From contig NZ_CP031716.1 in assembly GCF_001696605.3 (NCBI RefSeq), positions 2,728,001 through 2,792,000 on the forward strand: 64,000 bases of DNA, in the 5' to 3' direction. The notes under the pieces were generated by a model. That model was not told where the DNA came from, ran no database searches, and saw only the letters and a list, made by a program, of their open reading frames with translations. Below are positions 1-8,712 of this stretch, one piece after another (positions within the stretch are counted from its first letter, which is position 1; every line of letters starts with the position of its first letter). The DNA is from Acinetobacter wuhouensis. GTDB lineage: Bacteria > Pseudomonadota > Gammaproteobacteria > Pseudomonadales > Moraxellaceae. The translations under genes were made by a program, and so were the position numbers.

Positions 1-29
1 CATGACATTGTGAAAATACAAATGACATC

Positions 30-61
30 GCGAATGAAAAGCTAAGCGAATGAAAAGCTAA
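30..61. repeat. Tandem 16-bp direct repeat
   Basis: Two perfect adjacent copies of a 16-bp unit (GCGAATGAAAAGCTAA) lie at 30-45 and 46-61, about 60 bp upstream of the first gene. The left flank is outside the window, so it is unclear whether more copies exist. No function can be assigned. Confidence 0.8.
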
Positions 62-123
62 AAATACATATAGCATATTGATCAATGTTAATATTGATCA
101 CATATACTCATTAGAAATTTTCA

Positions 124-627
124 ATGATGCCGATATTCACCAGACTTTTAGCCAAATTGCTTCGACTCGATCAATTTAAATATCGAAGTCTCACTGAGGG
201 TGAAATTCTGATCAGTAAAACTGTTTTTGGTGATCTAATTGATTATCAAAAGGTTAAAGTCATGAATCATCCCTATTTGCCTTGGCAACCTGTGGGTATT
301 TTGATGGCACCCAATGGCTATATTCATTTAAAAGATGCTGACTATTGTGAAGATTTTTCATGCCTGAGTCTGGGTTATCAAGCAGTCTTTATCCATGAGA
401 TGGCGCATGTTTATCAGCATCAACGGCATGAAAATGTATTGCTCAAAGGTGCAATTTTACAATCCACTATGTATCTTACTTTTGGCAAGTACAATCCCTA
501 CCGTTATACCTTTATCAAAGGCAAAGCTTATTTTGATTATAATATTGAACAACAAGGCGATATTGCCAAAGACATTTATTTAAATCGAATCGAAAACATC
601 ATTTTGAATAAAAACTCATCAAACTAG
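124..627 (+). CDS. Small HExxH-motif protein (putative zinc metallopeptidase-like, Vgr/Rhs-associated type)
   Basis: A 167-residue protein without signal peptide or clear membrane segment. Around residues 91-98 it has HEMAHVYQ, an HExxH zinc-binding signature followed by a second basic/histidine cluster, which suggests a zincin-like fold. Similar small Acinetobacter proteins are often annotated as Vgr- or Rhs-related, but nothing from a type VI secretion or Rhs locus is visible here, so that link is only a memory of naming practice. ATG is doubled at the start and no strong Shine-Dalgarno is visible. It stands alone upstream of nadE, with a 383-bp gap. Catalytic activity is inferred from the motif only; the third zinc ligand is not obvious. 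Confidence 0.7.
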   Translation: MMPIFTRLLAKLLRLDQFKYRSLTEGEILISKTVFGDLIDYQKVKVMNHPYLPWQPVGILMAPNGYIHLKDADYCEDFSCLSLGYQAVFIHEMAHVYQHQRHENVLLKGAILQSTMYLTFGKYNPYRYTFIKGKAYFDYNIEQQGDIAKDIYLNRIENIILNKNSSN

Positions 628-1010
628 CTTATTCAACTATGAAAAATACTTATAAAGTGACTAAACTCACAGAAATATCCTAAAGTTTTTCTATTATGAT
701 ACAAATACAAAAAATATTGAAAAATCACTGGTTTCTATTAAAAAAATCGACTAAATTCAAGTGTATTTTGACGCAATACTGAATAAACCGAATGAATCAC
801 TAGCTTCTAACGTTTTTTTAGTTAAAATACGCATTGTCTAAAATTTTTGCCTTGCAAGAACATAGAGATTTTTGATCATTATTTGATGATTTTATAGATT
901 CGCCATTTGGCAATATGACGTTGTAACTATATATGCTTTGTTGAATAACTATATTTTAAAAATCAACAGAATATATATAAATTAACCTATTGGAATAGGA
1001 TTTGATTTAA
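628..1010. other. AT-rich intergenic region upstream of nadE
   Basis: There is no convincing ORF in this 383-bp stretch. A weak promoter-like pair is present on the plus strand, TTGATC at 872-877 and TAGATT at 895-900 with a 17-bp spacer, which could drive nadE. An AGGA ribosome-binding-like sequence lies near 997, about 11 bases before the nadE ATG. No operator or riboswitch was recognised. Confidence 0.35.
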
Positions 1011-2636
1011 ATGAAAAGTTTTAAAATTGCTCTCTCGCAATTCTCTCCATTCATTGGTGATATTGAGTCAAATGTTCAAAAGATGATTGAACAAGCCAAT
1101 GAAGCAAAAAAACAGAATGCTGAAATTATTGTTTTTCCAGAACTATCTACTATTGGTTACCCTGCCGAAGATTTATTATTACGTCCAAGCTTAACAAAAC
1201 GTACAGCCCAAGCTTTTGAAAAATTAGCAGAAGTTAAAGATATTGTTCTTGTTTTCGGTTTTGCCAATCATACTGAAGATGGTCAACGCTATAACGCAGC
1301 GGCTGTAATGAAAGACGGGCAAGTTTTGGGTATTTATAATAAACAAAACTTACCAAACTACAGCGTATTTGATGAAAAGCGTTATTTTAATGAAGGTCAT
1401 CAACACCTTGTATTTGAATACCTTGGTCATAAATTTGGCGTCTTGATTTGTGAAGATATTTGGTCACTCAATACCGTTCAACAAGTTGCTCAATTGAATG
1501 TTGAGACTATTCTTGTATTGAATGCTTCACCGTATGAAGTAGGCAAACCTCAACATCGCGTAACGACACTTAAAGAGTTGGCAAAACAAATGAATATCAA
1601 CTTGGTTTACGTGAACCAAGTTGGTGGTCAAGATGATTTGATCTTTGATGGTACAAGCTTTGTCATTAACAATTCTGGCGATGTAGCATCTCAAGCATCA
1701 AGTTTTAAAGAAGAGCTACTGATTGCCAATTATCAACTTGAAAATAAAGCTTATGAAGTTGTAGAAGCTGCTCCTGCATTAGATACGATGGCTGAAATTT
1801 ACCAAAGCTTGGTTCTTGGAACGCGTGACTATGTTCAACGTTCAGGTTTCCCTGGCGTGATTTTAGGTCTTTCAGGTGGTATTGACTCTGCTTTGACACT
1901 GGCGATTGCAGTTGATGCAATTGGTGCAGATAAAGTTCAAGCTGTAATGATGCCTTATACTTATACATCACAAATCAGTGTTGAAGATGCCACAGAACAA
2001 GCTAAACGTATGGGTGTAACTTTCGGTATTGCTGAAATTCATCCTATCGTGAACAGTTTCATGCAAACACTGTTCCCATTCTTTGGTAACTCACCTGCGG
2101 ATGCGACTGAGGAAAATCTTCAAGCACGTGCACGTGGTACTTTACTCATGGGCTTGTCGAATAAATTTGGTAACTTAGTCCTTTCGACAGGAAATAAATC
2201 TGAACTTGCTGTCGGCTATTGCACACTCTACGGTGACATGGTCGGTGGTTATGCTGTGCTGAAAGACGTGTATAAAACCATCGTATTTGAACTAGCAAAA
2301 TACCGTAACAGCATTGCAGACGCACCAGTGATTCCAGAACGTGTGATTACGCGCCCACCATCAGCAGAACTTCGTCCAGATCAAAAAGACCAAGACTCGT
2401 TACCTGCTTATGACGTACTTGATGCAATTCTTTATGCTTATATTGAAGAAGATCAAAGCCAAGATGACATCATTGCCAAAGGTTTTGAAAAAGACGTTGT
2501 TGAAAAAATCATTCGTCTGGTTGATCGTAATGAATATAAACGTCGTCAAGGTGCAATTGGTCCACGCATCAGCTCACGTGCATTCAGCCGTGAACGCCGT
2601 TACCCAATTGTGAACGGTTGGAAAGCAGGTGTATAA
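1011..2636 (+). CDS. nadE: Glutamine-dependent NAD+ synthetase
   Basis: Two-domain cytosolic enzyme of 541 residues that makes NAD+ from deamido-NAD+, ATP and glutamine, the last step of NAD synthesis. The N-terminal half is a nitrilase/CN-hydrolase glutaminase with the expected Glu (VFPELS, residue 44), Lys (NKQNLPNY, near 110) and nucleophilic Cys (LICEDIW, near 145). The C-terminal synthetase has the ATP pyrophosphatase P-loop SGGIDS near residue 288. Length is normal for the bacterial glutamine-dependent class. The next gene starts within a few bases of its stop, so the two are probably co-transcribed. Confidence 0.97.
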   Translation: MKSFKIALSQFSPFIGDIESNVQKMIEQANEAKKQNAEIIVFPELSTIGYPAEDLLLRPSLTKRTAQAFEKLAEVKDIVLVFGFANHTEDGQRYNAAAVMKDGQVLGIYNKQNLPNYSVFDEKRYFNEGHQHLVFEYLGHKFGVLICEDIWSLNTVQQVAQLNVETILVLNASPYEVGKPQHRVTTLKELAKQMNINLVYVNQVGGQDDLIFDGTSFVINNSGDVASQASSFKEELLIANYQLENKAYEVVEAAPALDTMAEIYQSLVLGTRDYVQRSGFPGVILGLSGGIDSALTLAIAVDAIGADKVQAVMMPYTYTSQISVEDATEQAKRMGVTFGIAEIHPIVNSFMQTLFPFFGNSPADATEENLQARARGTLLMGLSNKFGNLVLSTGNKSELAVGYCTLYGDMVGGYAVLKDVYKTIVFELAKYRNSIADAPVIPERVITRPPSAELRPDQKDQDSLPAYDVLDAILYAYIEEDQSQDDIIAKGFEKDVVEKIIRLVDRNEYKRRQGAIGPRISSRAFSRERRYPIVNGWKAGV

Positions 2637-2641
2637 GCCTC

Positions 2642-3685
2642 GTGAATGTGAATAATTCACTTCCACCTTCGAGCTTTGCTCAGGAATTTGCTCAAGCCTT
2701 GTTGCTTGAGCAAGTTCGCTTTATTAAACAACAACTTTTAGATCAAAATAATCCTCAATATATTCGCAATTTTATTTCTCAAAGTTATCAAAATGCCGAT
2801 AAAATCCTTTTAAAAGATGTCATCCAACTCGAACAACTACAATCTGTTGTTCAAAAATATGCATTTGAATTAAATTTAGGTGCAGACATTCTTGAGTTTA
2901 TTGGCGTTGCGGCACAAAAAATTCACCGTGAAGCGATTCATAGCCATACGATTTTCAATGATCTTTTGTCTGATGAAGCATTTGAATTATGGCTATTTAA
3001 AATTTTAGAATTAGAACAACTCAAAAATTATATTCAGGAAAATTTACAACATAATCCTCAAATCCAACAGGTCAGCTTACAACTTGCCAATCAAATTTTG
3101 GAAAGCAATACACCTTGGCTCAATCAGTTACGTCAATACACAGTTAAACAGAATAAGCTCAGCTCAAAAGTCATCAGCTTTATCCAAGACCAGCAACAAA
3201 ATATAGAGTTAAAGCTAGAACACCAACTGGCTCATGCGATTCGTAAACAACTAAGTCAGATCATTCTTTTACCCAATGAAGATTTGGCAGATATAGCAAC
3301 ACATATTTGGTCAGAGATTAAACAACGCACATTAAAAGAGACTTTCTCACAAGTACAATCCATTGATTTTGAAGAATTCTTTATTCTTGTTTATGAATCT
3401 TGGAAAGAGCTTCGCCAAACTGAATTCATGCAACAAGTGATTTTAAATATCGTTGAAGCCTTTTACGAATATTTTAGTGCATACAGCTTACAAGAATTAC
3501 TTCACTCAGTCGGTTTAGATGAAAATGATTTATTCGCAGAAGCAGATCGCTTTGTGCCACATTGCCTAGGCGCTTTAGATCAACATCAGTTACTTGATGA
3601 CATCATCAAATCTCTAATTGCACCTTTCTATTTAGATACACAAACCCAGCGCTTTATTGAAAATTATTTGGCTGAAAAAGCTTAG
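2642..3685 (+). CDS. Conserved hypothetical protein downstream of nadE
   Basis: About 347 residues, rich in Gln, Leu, Glu and Ile and predicted by eye to be almost entirely alpha-helical. There is no signal peptide, membrane segment or recognisable catalytic motif. The open frame extends upstream to a TTG at 2618 inside nadE. The GTG at 2642, six bases after the nadE stop, is preferred because the product then begins VNVNNSLPP and avoids overlap. Translational coupling to nadE is likely. I do not recognise the family, and the link to NAD metabolism is only positional. Confidence 0.75.
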   Translation: MNVNNSLPPSSFAQEFAQALLLEQVRFIKQQLLDQNNPQYIRNFISQSYQNADKILLKDVIQLEQLQSVVQKYAFELNLGADILEFIGVAAQKIHREAIHSHTIFNDLLSDEAFELWLFKILELEQLKNYIQENLQHNPQIQQVSLQLANQILESNTPWLNQLRQYTVKQNKLSSKVISFIQDQQQNIELKLEHQLAHAIRKQLSQIILLPNEDLADIATHIWSEIKQRTLKETFSQVQSIDFEEFFILVYESWKELRQTEFMQQVILNIVEAFYEYFSAYSLQELLHSVGLDENDLFAEADRFVPHCLGALDQHQLLDDIIKSLIAPFYLDTQTQRFIENYLAEKA

Positions 3686-3781
3686 TTTTACTTTTGCATC
3701 ACTTCGTTCTATATTTTCAATAAAATAATTAAGTTATTAAATTTGCTTAAATTTTATTTATTTTCAAAAATACAAAAAAAG

Positions 3782-3804
3782 AGACCATGCGGTGAGCATG
3801 GTCT
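3782..3804 (-). terminator. Rho-independent terminator of tRNA-Met
   Basis: A perfect 9-bp stem AGACCATGC/GCATGGTCT (3782-3790 with 3796-3804) encloses a 5-base loop. On the minus strand it is followed by a run of T, seen as A at 3774-3780 on the plus strand. It lies 8 bases past the tRNA 3' end. Confidence 0.85.
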
Positions 3805-3811
3805 ATAAAAA

Positions 3812-3888
3812 TGGTGGCTATGACGGGACTTGAACCTGTGACCCCCGCATTATGAGTGCGGTGCTCTAACCAACTGAGCTACATAGCC
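3812..3888 (-). tRNA. tRNA-Met (CAT), elongator type
   Basis: Read on the minus strand this is a 77-base tRNA. It starts GGCTATG and pairs with CATAGCC at the acceptor end; the CCA tail is encoded. The D-loop block AGCTCAGTTGGTTAGAGC and the T-arm GGTTCAAGTCC are present. The anticodon loop CTCATAA gives CAT. The acceptor and D-arm bases closely resemble E. coli elongator tRNA-Met. A tRNA-Ile2 with lysidine-modified CAT is the alternative, but the body sequence favours Met. Confidence 0.95.
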
Positions 3889-3903
3889 TTAAACTGTGTG
3901 GGC

Positions 3904-3932
3904 ATTATCTAGATTTATCTGGCATGCGTCAA
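3904..3932 (-). promoter_or_regulatory. Sigma-70 promoter for tRNA-Met
   Basis: On the minus strand, TTGACG (3932-3927) and GATAAT (3909-3904) are separated by exactly 17 bp. Each hexamer matches consensus at five of six positions. The -10 lies about 15 bases upstream of the tRNA 5' end, the usual distance for a stable RNA gene. Confidence 0.8.
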
Positions 3933-4048
3933 GCACCGAAAAGCGCTAATGATCACGCTTTAAACAATTGATAATTAAATGTTTAAAATTAATACATATT
4001 TATAAAATTATTGAGGCAAAATAGAAGAAATTTTTCTTTGAGCCCTCT

Positions 4049-4450
4049 ATGAAAATCAAAAGTTTAGTTCTCATTTTATCATTAACGCTACTAACTGCTT
4101 GCCAGACGATCAGTCCAATCTTTGTAGACTACAACGGTGTGCGAATGGATGTAGCAAAATGGATTAATCAGCATCAACTTCTCAACATGCAACAAAAACG
4201 AAGCATGGTGCAACTGAGCAAAGCTCAACAACAACTTCAACGTATTAACAATATTCCAGAAACACAGAAATTAGAAATTGCCAAAGACAATAGTATTGCC
4301 ATGCATTGCGCACAACAACATTTAACTGAATCTCAAATCAGTCAACTACAACAGCAAATTTTTGGTGACGATAAACAAAGAATTTTAGACATCTATGATC
4401 AAAAATTTCCAAAGTTAAAATTGGACGTAAATGCCATTCAGTGCGAATGA
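4049..4450 (+). CDS. Small putative outer-membrane lipoprotein
   Basis: A 133-residue protein starting MKIKSLVLILSLTLLTAC, a typical type II signal peptide with lipobox LTAC and lipidation at Cys18. The mature part is Gln/Lys-rich and probably helical, with two further cysteines, one in MHCAQQH (about residue 90) and one two residues from the C-terminus. No domain was recognised. It is a single gene followed by a minus-strand gene whose terminator hairpin sits between them. Export and lipidation are well supported; the function is unknown. Confidence 0.85.
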   Translation: MKIKSLVLILSLTLLTACQTISPIFVDYNGVRMDVAKWINQHQLLNMQQKRSMVQLSKAQQQLQRINNIPETQKLEIAKDNSIAMHCAQQHLTESQISQLQQQIFGDDKQRILDIYDQKFPKLKLDVNAIQCE

Positions 4451-4491
4451 TGGATTTCGTTCTTTTTATTTTTTCTGATACTCAAAAGAAA

Positions 4492-4519
4492 AATAGAGAG
4501 TGACTTACCACTCTCTATT
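4492..4519 (-). terminator. Terminator overlapping the 3' end of the DUF5713 gene
   Basis: A perfect 11-bp stem (AATAGAGAGTG at 4492-4502, CACTCTCTATT at 4509-4519) has a 6-base loop. On the minus strand a T-rich tract follows (ATTTTTCTTTT). The stem includes the last codons and stop of the minus-strand gene. Confidence 0.75.
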
Positions 4520-4819
4520 TGCAACAAGTTCTTCCATTTCAATATCAAGATAGCCTTGATCTTGCACCACCATCATCATCGCTTCTGCAATATAATCCGC
4601 AGCAGTATCATCCAGTGAAGAATCAAGGTCTTCAAACTGTGGCTTCATTTCATTAATATCAAGCACAGTTGAGTTTGCTAAAGCATACACCTCAGCATCA
4701 CTAAAACTGGTTTTCGCTAATTTCTTAGCAAATTGTTCGATCAGTTGCTTGACTTCAGCAACCAGAATATCTGGATAATATTCATCATCGAACATTGGGA
4801 GGAGTAAATCATTAAACAT
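4505..4819 (-). CDS. DUF5713-family protein
   Basis: Small acidic cytosolic protein of 104 residues. It resembles DUF5713 proteins: an N-terminal MFDDEYYPDILVAEVK block, a central helical acidic stretch, and a C-terminal ELVANREW that matches the family's typical ELIATR(D/E)W ending. The frame can be extended 15 codons to 4864, but the extra residues (MLYKQVNCCQIF) look unlike the family. The ATG at 4819 is preferred. The family has no established function. Expression appears monocistronic, closed by the hairpin at 4492-4519. Confidence 0.8.
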   Translation of the reverse strand: MFNDLLLPMFDDEYYPDILVAEVKQLIEQFAKKLAKTSFSDAEVYALANSTVLDINEMKPQFEDLDSSLDDTAADYIAEAMMMVVQDQGYLDIEMEELVANREW

Positions 4820-4918
4820 AGCGACCAAAAAAATCTGACAGCAATTGACCTGCTTATATAACACAAACGATACAATTCACCAAATTGATATGCCGCTTTT
4901 CATGATCGAATTTACAAA

Positions 4919-6628
4919 TCACTCTTTCGCATTTGCGCTTAAACTTTTTGCAATCCCAATTAAATCAATAAATTCAGAGCGTATTTGAAAAGGATCTGGT
5001 TGATCTGACTGTTTCGCTAGTTTTTGAATATCATTCCATGTCTGATTTGCACTATATTTTCCACCCTGCAACTTTTGCCCATAACTTGCAACCGCTATTG
5101 CAAATTGGGTGTCTGTACTGGCTTGTGGCAAGGCTTTACTTTGTACTTTGATCGGTTGATTGAGCAAAATACTGGTTTTTTCATTCGGTTGTTTATAACG
5201 TAGCTTTAAAAATGCATATTCACCATTCTTATTGGCATCTGTAGATTTTGCAGCTGCTTGATAGCGTGATTCATTTAACCATCCAGCCTGACCTGTAGGA
5301 ATGATTTCGTATAGTGCCGTCACAGTATGCCCTGCACCTATATCACCTGCATCCACTTGATCATTATTAAAATCTTCTTGGTTTAATAGACGATTTTCAT
5401 AACCAATTAAGCGATATTCTTTGACTGTATGCGGATTAAATTCAACTTGAATTTTTACATCTTGTGCGACTGTTGCAAGTGTCGATGACAATTGACGTTG
5501 TAAGACTTTCTTGGCTTCTTTTTCATTATCAATATAACTATAGTTGCCGTCCCCTGCATCTGCCAATTGTTCCATCAACTGTTCATTATAATTGTCCGTT
5601 CCAAAGCCTAAAGTTGTAAATGAAATACCCGTTTTACGCTTTTCCGCCACCATGCCTTTTAAGGTGTTGAAATCGGTAATACCGACATTAAAATCACCAT
5701 CTGTCGCGATTAAAATACGATTAATCCCGCCCTTGATCATGGATTTTTCAGCTTCTTCATACGCCATACGAATCGCACGTTCTCCAGAAGTTGCACCATC
5801 TGCTTTTAATTGATTAATGGCTCTAAGAATTTTATCTTTGTCTTTACCTGATGTTGGTTCAAGTACCAATTTCTCACCACTTGCATAGGTAATAATCGTA
5901 ACTTTATCTTGTGGACGTAGCTGTTCGGTCAATGTTCTCAGTGTGGTTTTCACCAAAGGCAGTTTATTTTCATGATCCATACTGCCTGAAACATCGACCA
6001 AGAATACTAAATTTGCAGAAGGAAGATTTTTAGGGTCAATATCTTTAGCTTTAATACCGATTTTGATTACTTTTGCATTATTTTTCCAAGGTGAATCTAC
6101 AGTTTCAGTGGTGACTGAAAATGGATGCTGCCCTGTCGGCAATGGATAATCATAATTAAAGTAATTGATCAATTCCTCTATACGTACTGCATCCACAGGT
6201 GGTAATTGACCATTGCTATTTAAAAAACGTCTAACATTAGAATAACTTCCTGTATCCACATCAATACTAAAAGTTGACACCGCTTCTTGAGTCACACTTT
6301 TTACAGGATTGATCTCATTTTCTTGATATTTTTCGGTGTTCTGTACAGGTTGTGGTTTTTCTCGAACAATCATTTCAGGCTGTCTTATACTGACACGAGA
6401 ACCAGAAGTAGCAGAACTCTGAACTAATTTTCGATTATGTGCTGCATAAGCCGCTTGCTTTGCTAAAGCTTTAGCATCAGACAGCGGTGCTGCTGACACA
6501 GGCATCGGTGCGACTGGTGCAACTTCAACAACTGTAGCCGATTGTTGATGTTGCATCTGAGTACAACCAGCCAAACTCACTATAGCCAAACTTAATATCG
6601 TAAATTGGGTCTTCAAATGAAAGTTCAT
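4919..6628 (-). CDS. VWA-domain lipoprotein, YfbK-like (copy 1)
   Basis: 569-residue lipoprotein with lipobox SLAGC near residue 22. A low-complexity Ala/Pro/Gln-rich linker follows, then a vWFA-N-like segment (EKYQENEINPVKSV ... FSIDVDTGSYSNVRRFL), a von Willebrand A domain with the metal-binding MIDAS motif DVSGS near residue 211, and a C-terminal DUF3520-like region. Architecture and length match E. coli YfbK. Such proteins probably act in the envelope, but their role is not established. It is a close paralogue of the gene at 6846-8495; the cores are mostly identical while signal peptides and linkers differ. Both point the same way, separated by 217 bp with a terminator. Confidence 0.93.
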   Translation of the reverse strand: MNFHLKTQFTILSLAIVSLAGCTQMQHQQSATVVEVAPVAPMPVSAAPLSDAKALAKQAAYAAHNRKLVQSSATSGSRVSIRQPEMIVREKPQPVQNTEKYQENEINPVKSVTQEAVSTFSIDVDTGSYSNVRRFLNSNGQLPPVDAVRIEELINYFNYDYPLPTGQHPFSVTTETVDSPWKNNAKVIKIGIKAKDIDPKNLPSANLVFLVDVSGSMDHENKLPLVKTTLRTLTEQLRPQDKVTIITYASGEKLVLEPTSGKDKDKILRAINQLKADGATSGERAIRMAYEEAEKSMIKGGINRILIATDGDFNVGITDFNTLKGMVAEKRKTGISFTTLGFGTDNYNEQLMEQLADAGDGNYSYIDNEKEAKKVLQRQLSSTLATVAQDVKIQVEFNPHTVKEYRLIGYENRLLNQEDFNNDQVDAGDIGAGHTVTALYEIIPTGQAGWLNESRYQAAAKSTDANKNGEYAFLKLRYKQPNEKTSILLNQPIKVQSKALPQASTDTQFAIAVASYGQKLQGGKYSANQTWNDIQKLAKQSDQPDPFQIRSEFIDLIGIAKSLSANAKE

Positions 6629-6754
6629 TGTATTTCCTTATTCTTAAATTTCTGATTATTAACATCATAAAATAAATAATGACGAATTTAGAATGCTATA
6701 TTGTCAATTAAAACAGTATTTATAATGAATAATTTGTAATTTTTTGAGCAAAAA

Positions 6755-6777
6755 AGGCGCTTTATTGCAAAACGCCT
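6755..6777 (-). terminator. Terminator between the two VWA genes
   Basis: On the minus strand the arms AGGCGTTTT and AAAGCGCCT form a 9-bp stem with one G-T wobble and a 5-base loop. TTTTTT follows directly. It closes transcription of the upstream copy (6846-8495), so the paralogues are probably separate transcription units. Confidence 0.8.
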
Positions 6778-6845
6778 GTGTCATGAATAAGGAAGATCAA
6801 TGATTCAGTTTTTTATAGCCTTTTAAATTTAAGAACTTTTAGAAT

Positions 6846-8495
6846 TTAAGAAGCTTTATTGATCTGTGCAGTCTTCGTCACACTCGAACTTAAACTTTTG
6901 GCTCTTTTTACCAAATCAATAAATTCAGCTTTTAAACCATAAGCATCATCCTGTTTAGCACTTTGCGCCAAGTTTAGAATGTCATTCCAACCCATCGAAG
7001 CATTGTATTGACCACCTTTTAACTGTTGACCATAAGCAGCAACAGCAATAGCAAAACGTGTGTCTGCATTGGCTTGACTCAAAGGTTTACTTGAAGCAGA
7101 AATCGGTTGTGTCAGTAAAATACTTTTGCTCTGATTCGGCAATTTATAACGGATATTTAAATAGGCATATTCAGATTTTTTACCCGAACTCGCATCATTT
7201 TTCGTATAGCGTGAATCTGCCAACCAACCCTTTTGCCCTACTGGAATAATTTCATACAACGCAGTCACGGTATGCCCTGCACCCACATCTCCCGCATCGA
7301 CTTTATCGTTATTAAAATCCTCCTCTTTTAACATGCGATTTTCATAGCCAATTAAACGGTACTCTTTCACCGTTGCAGGATTAAATTCCACCTGTAATTT
7401 TAAATCTTGCGCAACGGTTGCCAAAGTGGATGACATTTGACGCTGTAAGACTTTTTTTGCTTCATTTTCATTATCAATGTAACTGTAATTTCCATTGCCC
7501 GCATCGGCAAGTTGCTCCATCAACTGCTCATCATAATTACCTGAGCCAAAACCTAAGGTTGAAAATGAAACACCAGTTTTACGTTTTTCTGCGATCATAT
7601 TTTTCAGGGTATCAAAGTCAGTTATACCGACATTAAAATCACCATCAGTGGTAATTAAAATGCGGTTAATCCCACCTTTAACAAAGCCCTGTTGAGCTGA
7701 CTTATATGCCATTTGGATCGCTTGCTCACCGGCTGTACCACCGCCTGCAACAAGCTGATCAATTGCCTTGAGAATCTTATTTTTTTGGTCGCCGCTGGTT
7801 GGTGGTAAAACCACTTTATCACCATCTGAATAAGTAATTAACGTGACCTTATCTTGTGGACGTAGCTGTTTGGTTAGGATTTTTAAAGTCTTTTTCACCA
7901 ATGGCAATTTGTTCGGCTCATTCATACTGCCTGATACATCGACCAAGAAGACTAGATTTGCAGCAGGTAAATTTTGTTGGTCAATGTCTTTGGCTTTAAT
8001 ACCAATTTTGATCACTTTAGCATTAGGCTGCCAAGGAGAGTCTACTGTTTCACTACTCACAGCAAAAGGATGCACACCTGTAGCCTGAGGATATTGATAA
8101 TCAAAATAATTGATCATTTCCTCAACACGCACCGCATCAACAGGAGGTAAACTTCGATCTTGCACAAGGAAGCGACGCACATTGGTATAACTACCTGTAT
8201 CCACATCCGCACTGAATGTAGAAATGGGTTGTTGCGCAACACTTTTAACAGAATTGGTTTCAACCTTTTGATAATTTTCCATATTTTCAGCAGAACCCAC
8301 TACAGGACTAGTTGCTGCAACATCAGCTGTAGCAGCAGCTTCCATGTCAGTACTCGCATCTACAGCAACCTGTTCAGTTGAATATTCAGCAGAAACAGCG
8401 GCATCACTCGCAGCTTCTTCTGATTTTTTACTACATCCTGCAATCATTACAGCAAATAATGATAGTGCAAGTAAACTTTGTTTGGATTTCATCAC
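6846..8495 (-). CDS. VWA-domain lipoprotein, YfbK-like (copy 2)
   Basis: 549 residues with lipobox MIAGC (Cys21), then an Ala/Ser/Asp/Glu-rich linker, a vWFA-N-like block (FSADVDTGSYTNVRRFL), a VWA domain with MIDAS DVSGS near residue 185, and a DUF3520-like C-terminus ending in a Lys/Ser/Thr-rich tail. The domain core is nearly colinear with the copy at 4919-6628, indicating a tandem duplication followed by divergence of the N-terminus and linker. The start at 8495 is preceded by a purine-rich GAGGGATGAGTG context. Envelope location is inferred from the lipobox; the bound partner is unknown. Confidence 0.93.
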   Translation of the reverse strand: MMKSKQSLLALSLFAVMIAGCSKKSEEAASDAAVSAEYSTEQVAVDASTDMEAAATADVAATSPVVGSAENMENYQKVETNSVKSVAQQPISTFSADVDTGSYTNVRRFLVQDRSLPPVDAVRVEEMINYFDYQYPQATGVHPFAVSSETVDSPWQPNAKVIKIGIKAKDIDQQNLPAANLVFLVDVSGSMNEPNKLPLVKKTLKILTKQLRPQDKVTLITYSDGDKVVLPPTSGDQKNKILKAIDQLVAGGGTAGEQAIQMAYKSAQQGFVKGGINRILITTDGDFNVGITDFDTLKNMIAEKRKTGVSFSTLGFGSGNYDEQLMEQLADAGNGNYSYIDNENEAKKVLQRQMSSTLATVAQDLKLQVEFNPATVKEYRLIGYENRMLKEEDFNNDKVDAGDVGAGHTVTALYEIIPVGQKGWLADSRYTKNDASSGKKSEYAYLNIRYKLPNQSKSILLTQPISASSKPLSQANADTRFAIAVAAYGQQLKGGQYNASMGWNDILNLAQSAKQDDAYGLKAEFIDLVKRAKSLSSSVTKTAQINKAS

Positions 8496-8651
8496 TCATC
8501 CCTCAAATTATTGTCAGTTTTTATAGTTATATCGATATAAGCTAATTGTTATATTATTACATTGCTATTTTTTCACAATATGCAAAACCAGTTTGGTTGA
8601 CATGATTTTGTATATGTTATGTAATACCATTACATTTAGTAAATTAAAAAA

Positions 8652-8673
8652 AAGCATGCCTATAGACATGCTT
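8652..8673 (-). terminator. Terminator of folP
   Basis: On the minus strand AAGCATG pairs with CATGCTT, extended by two inner pairs (one wobble), and a run of eight T follows. It lies about 40 bases past the folP stop. Confidence 0.85.
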
Positions 8674-8712
8674 GATTCGTGAATAAGTAGAAATTTAAAT
8701 TCAGAATAACAA

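Noticed and set aside
124..627. Type VI secretion locus at the left edge
   Set aside because: Only one small HExxH protein is present; no VgrG, Hcp, PAAR or Rhs sequence is seen.
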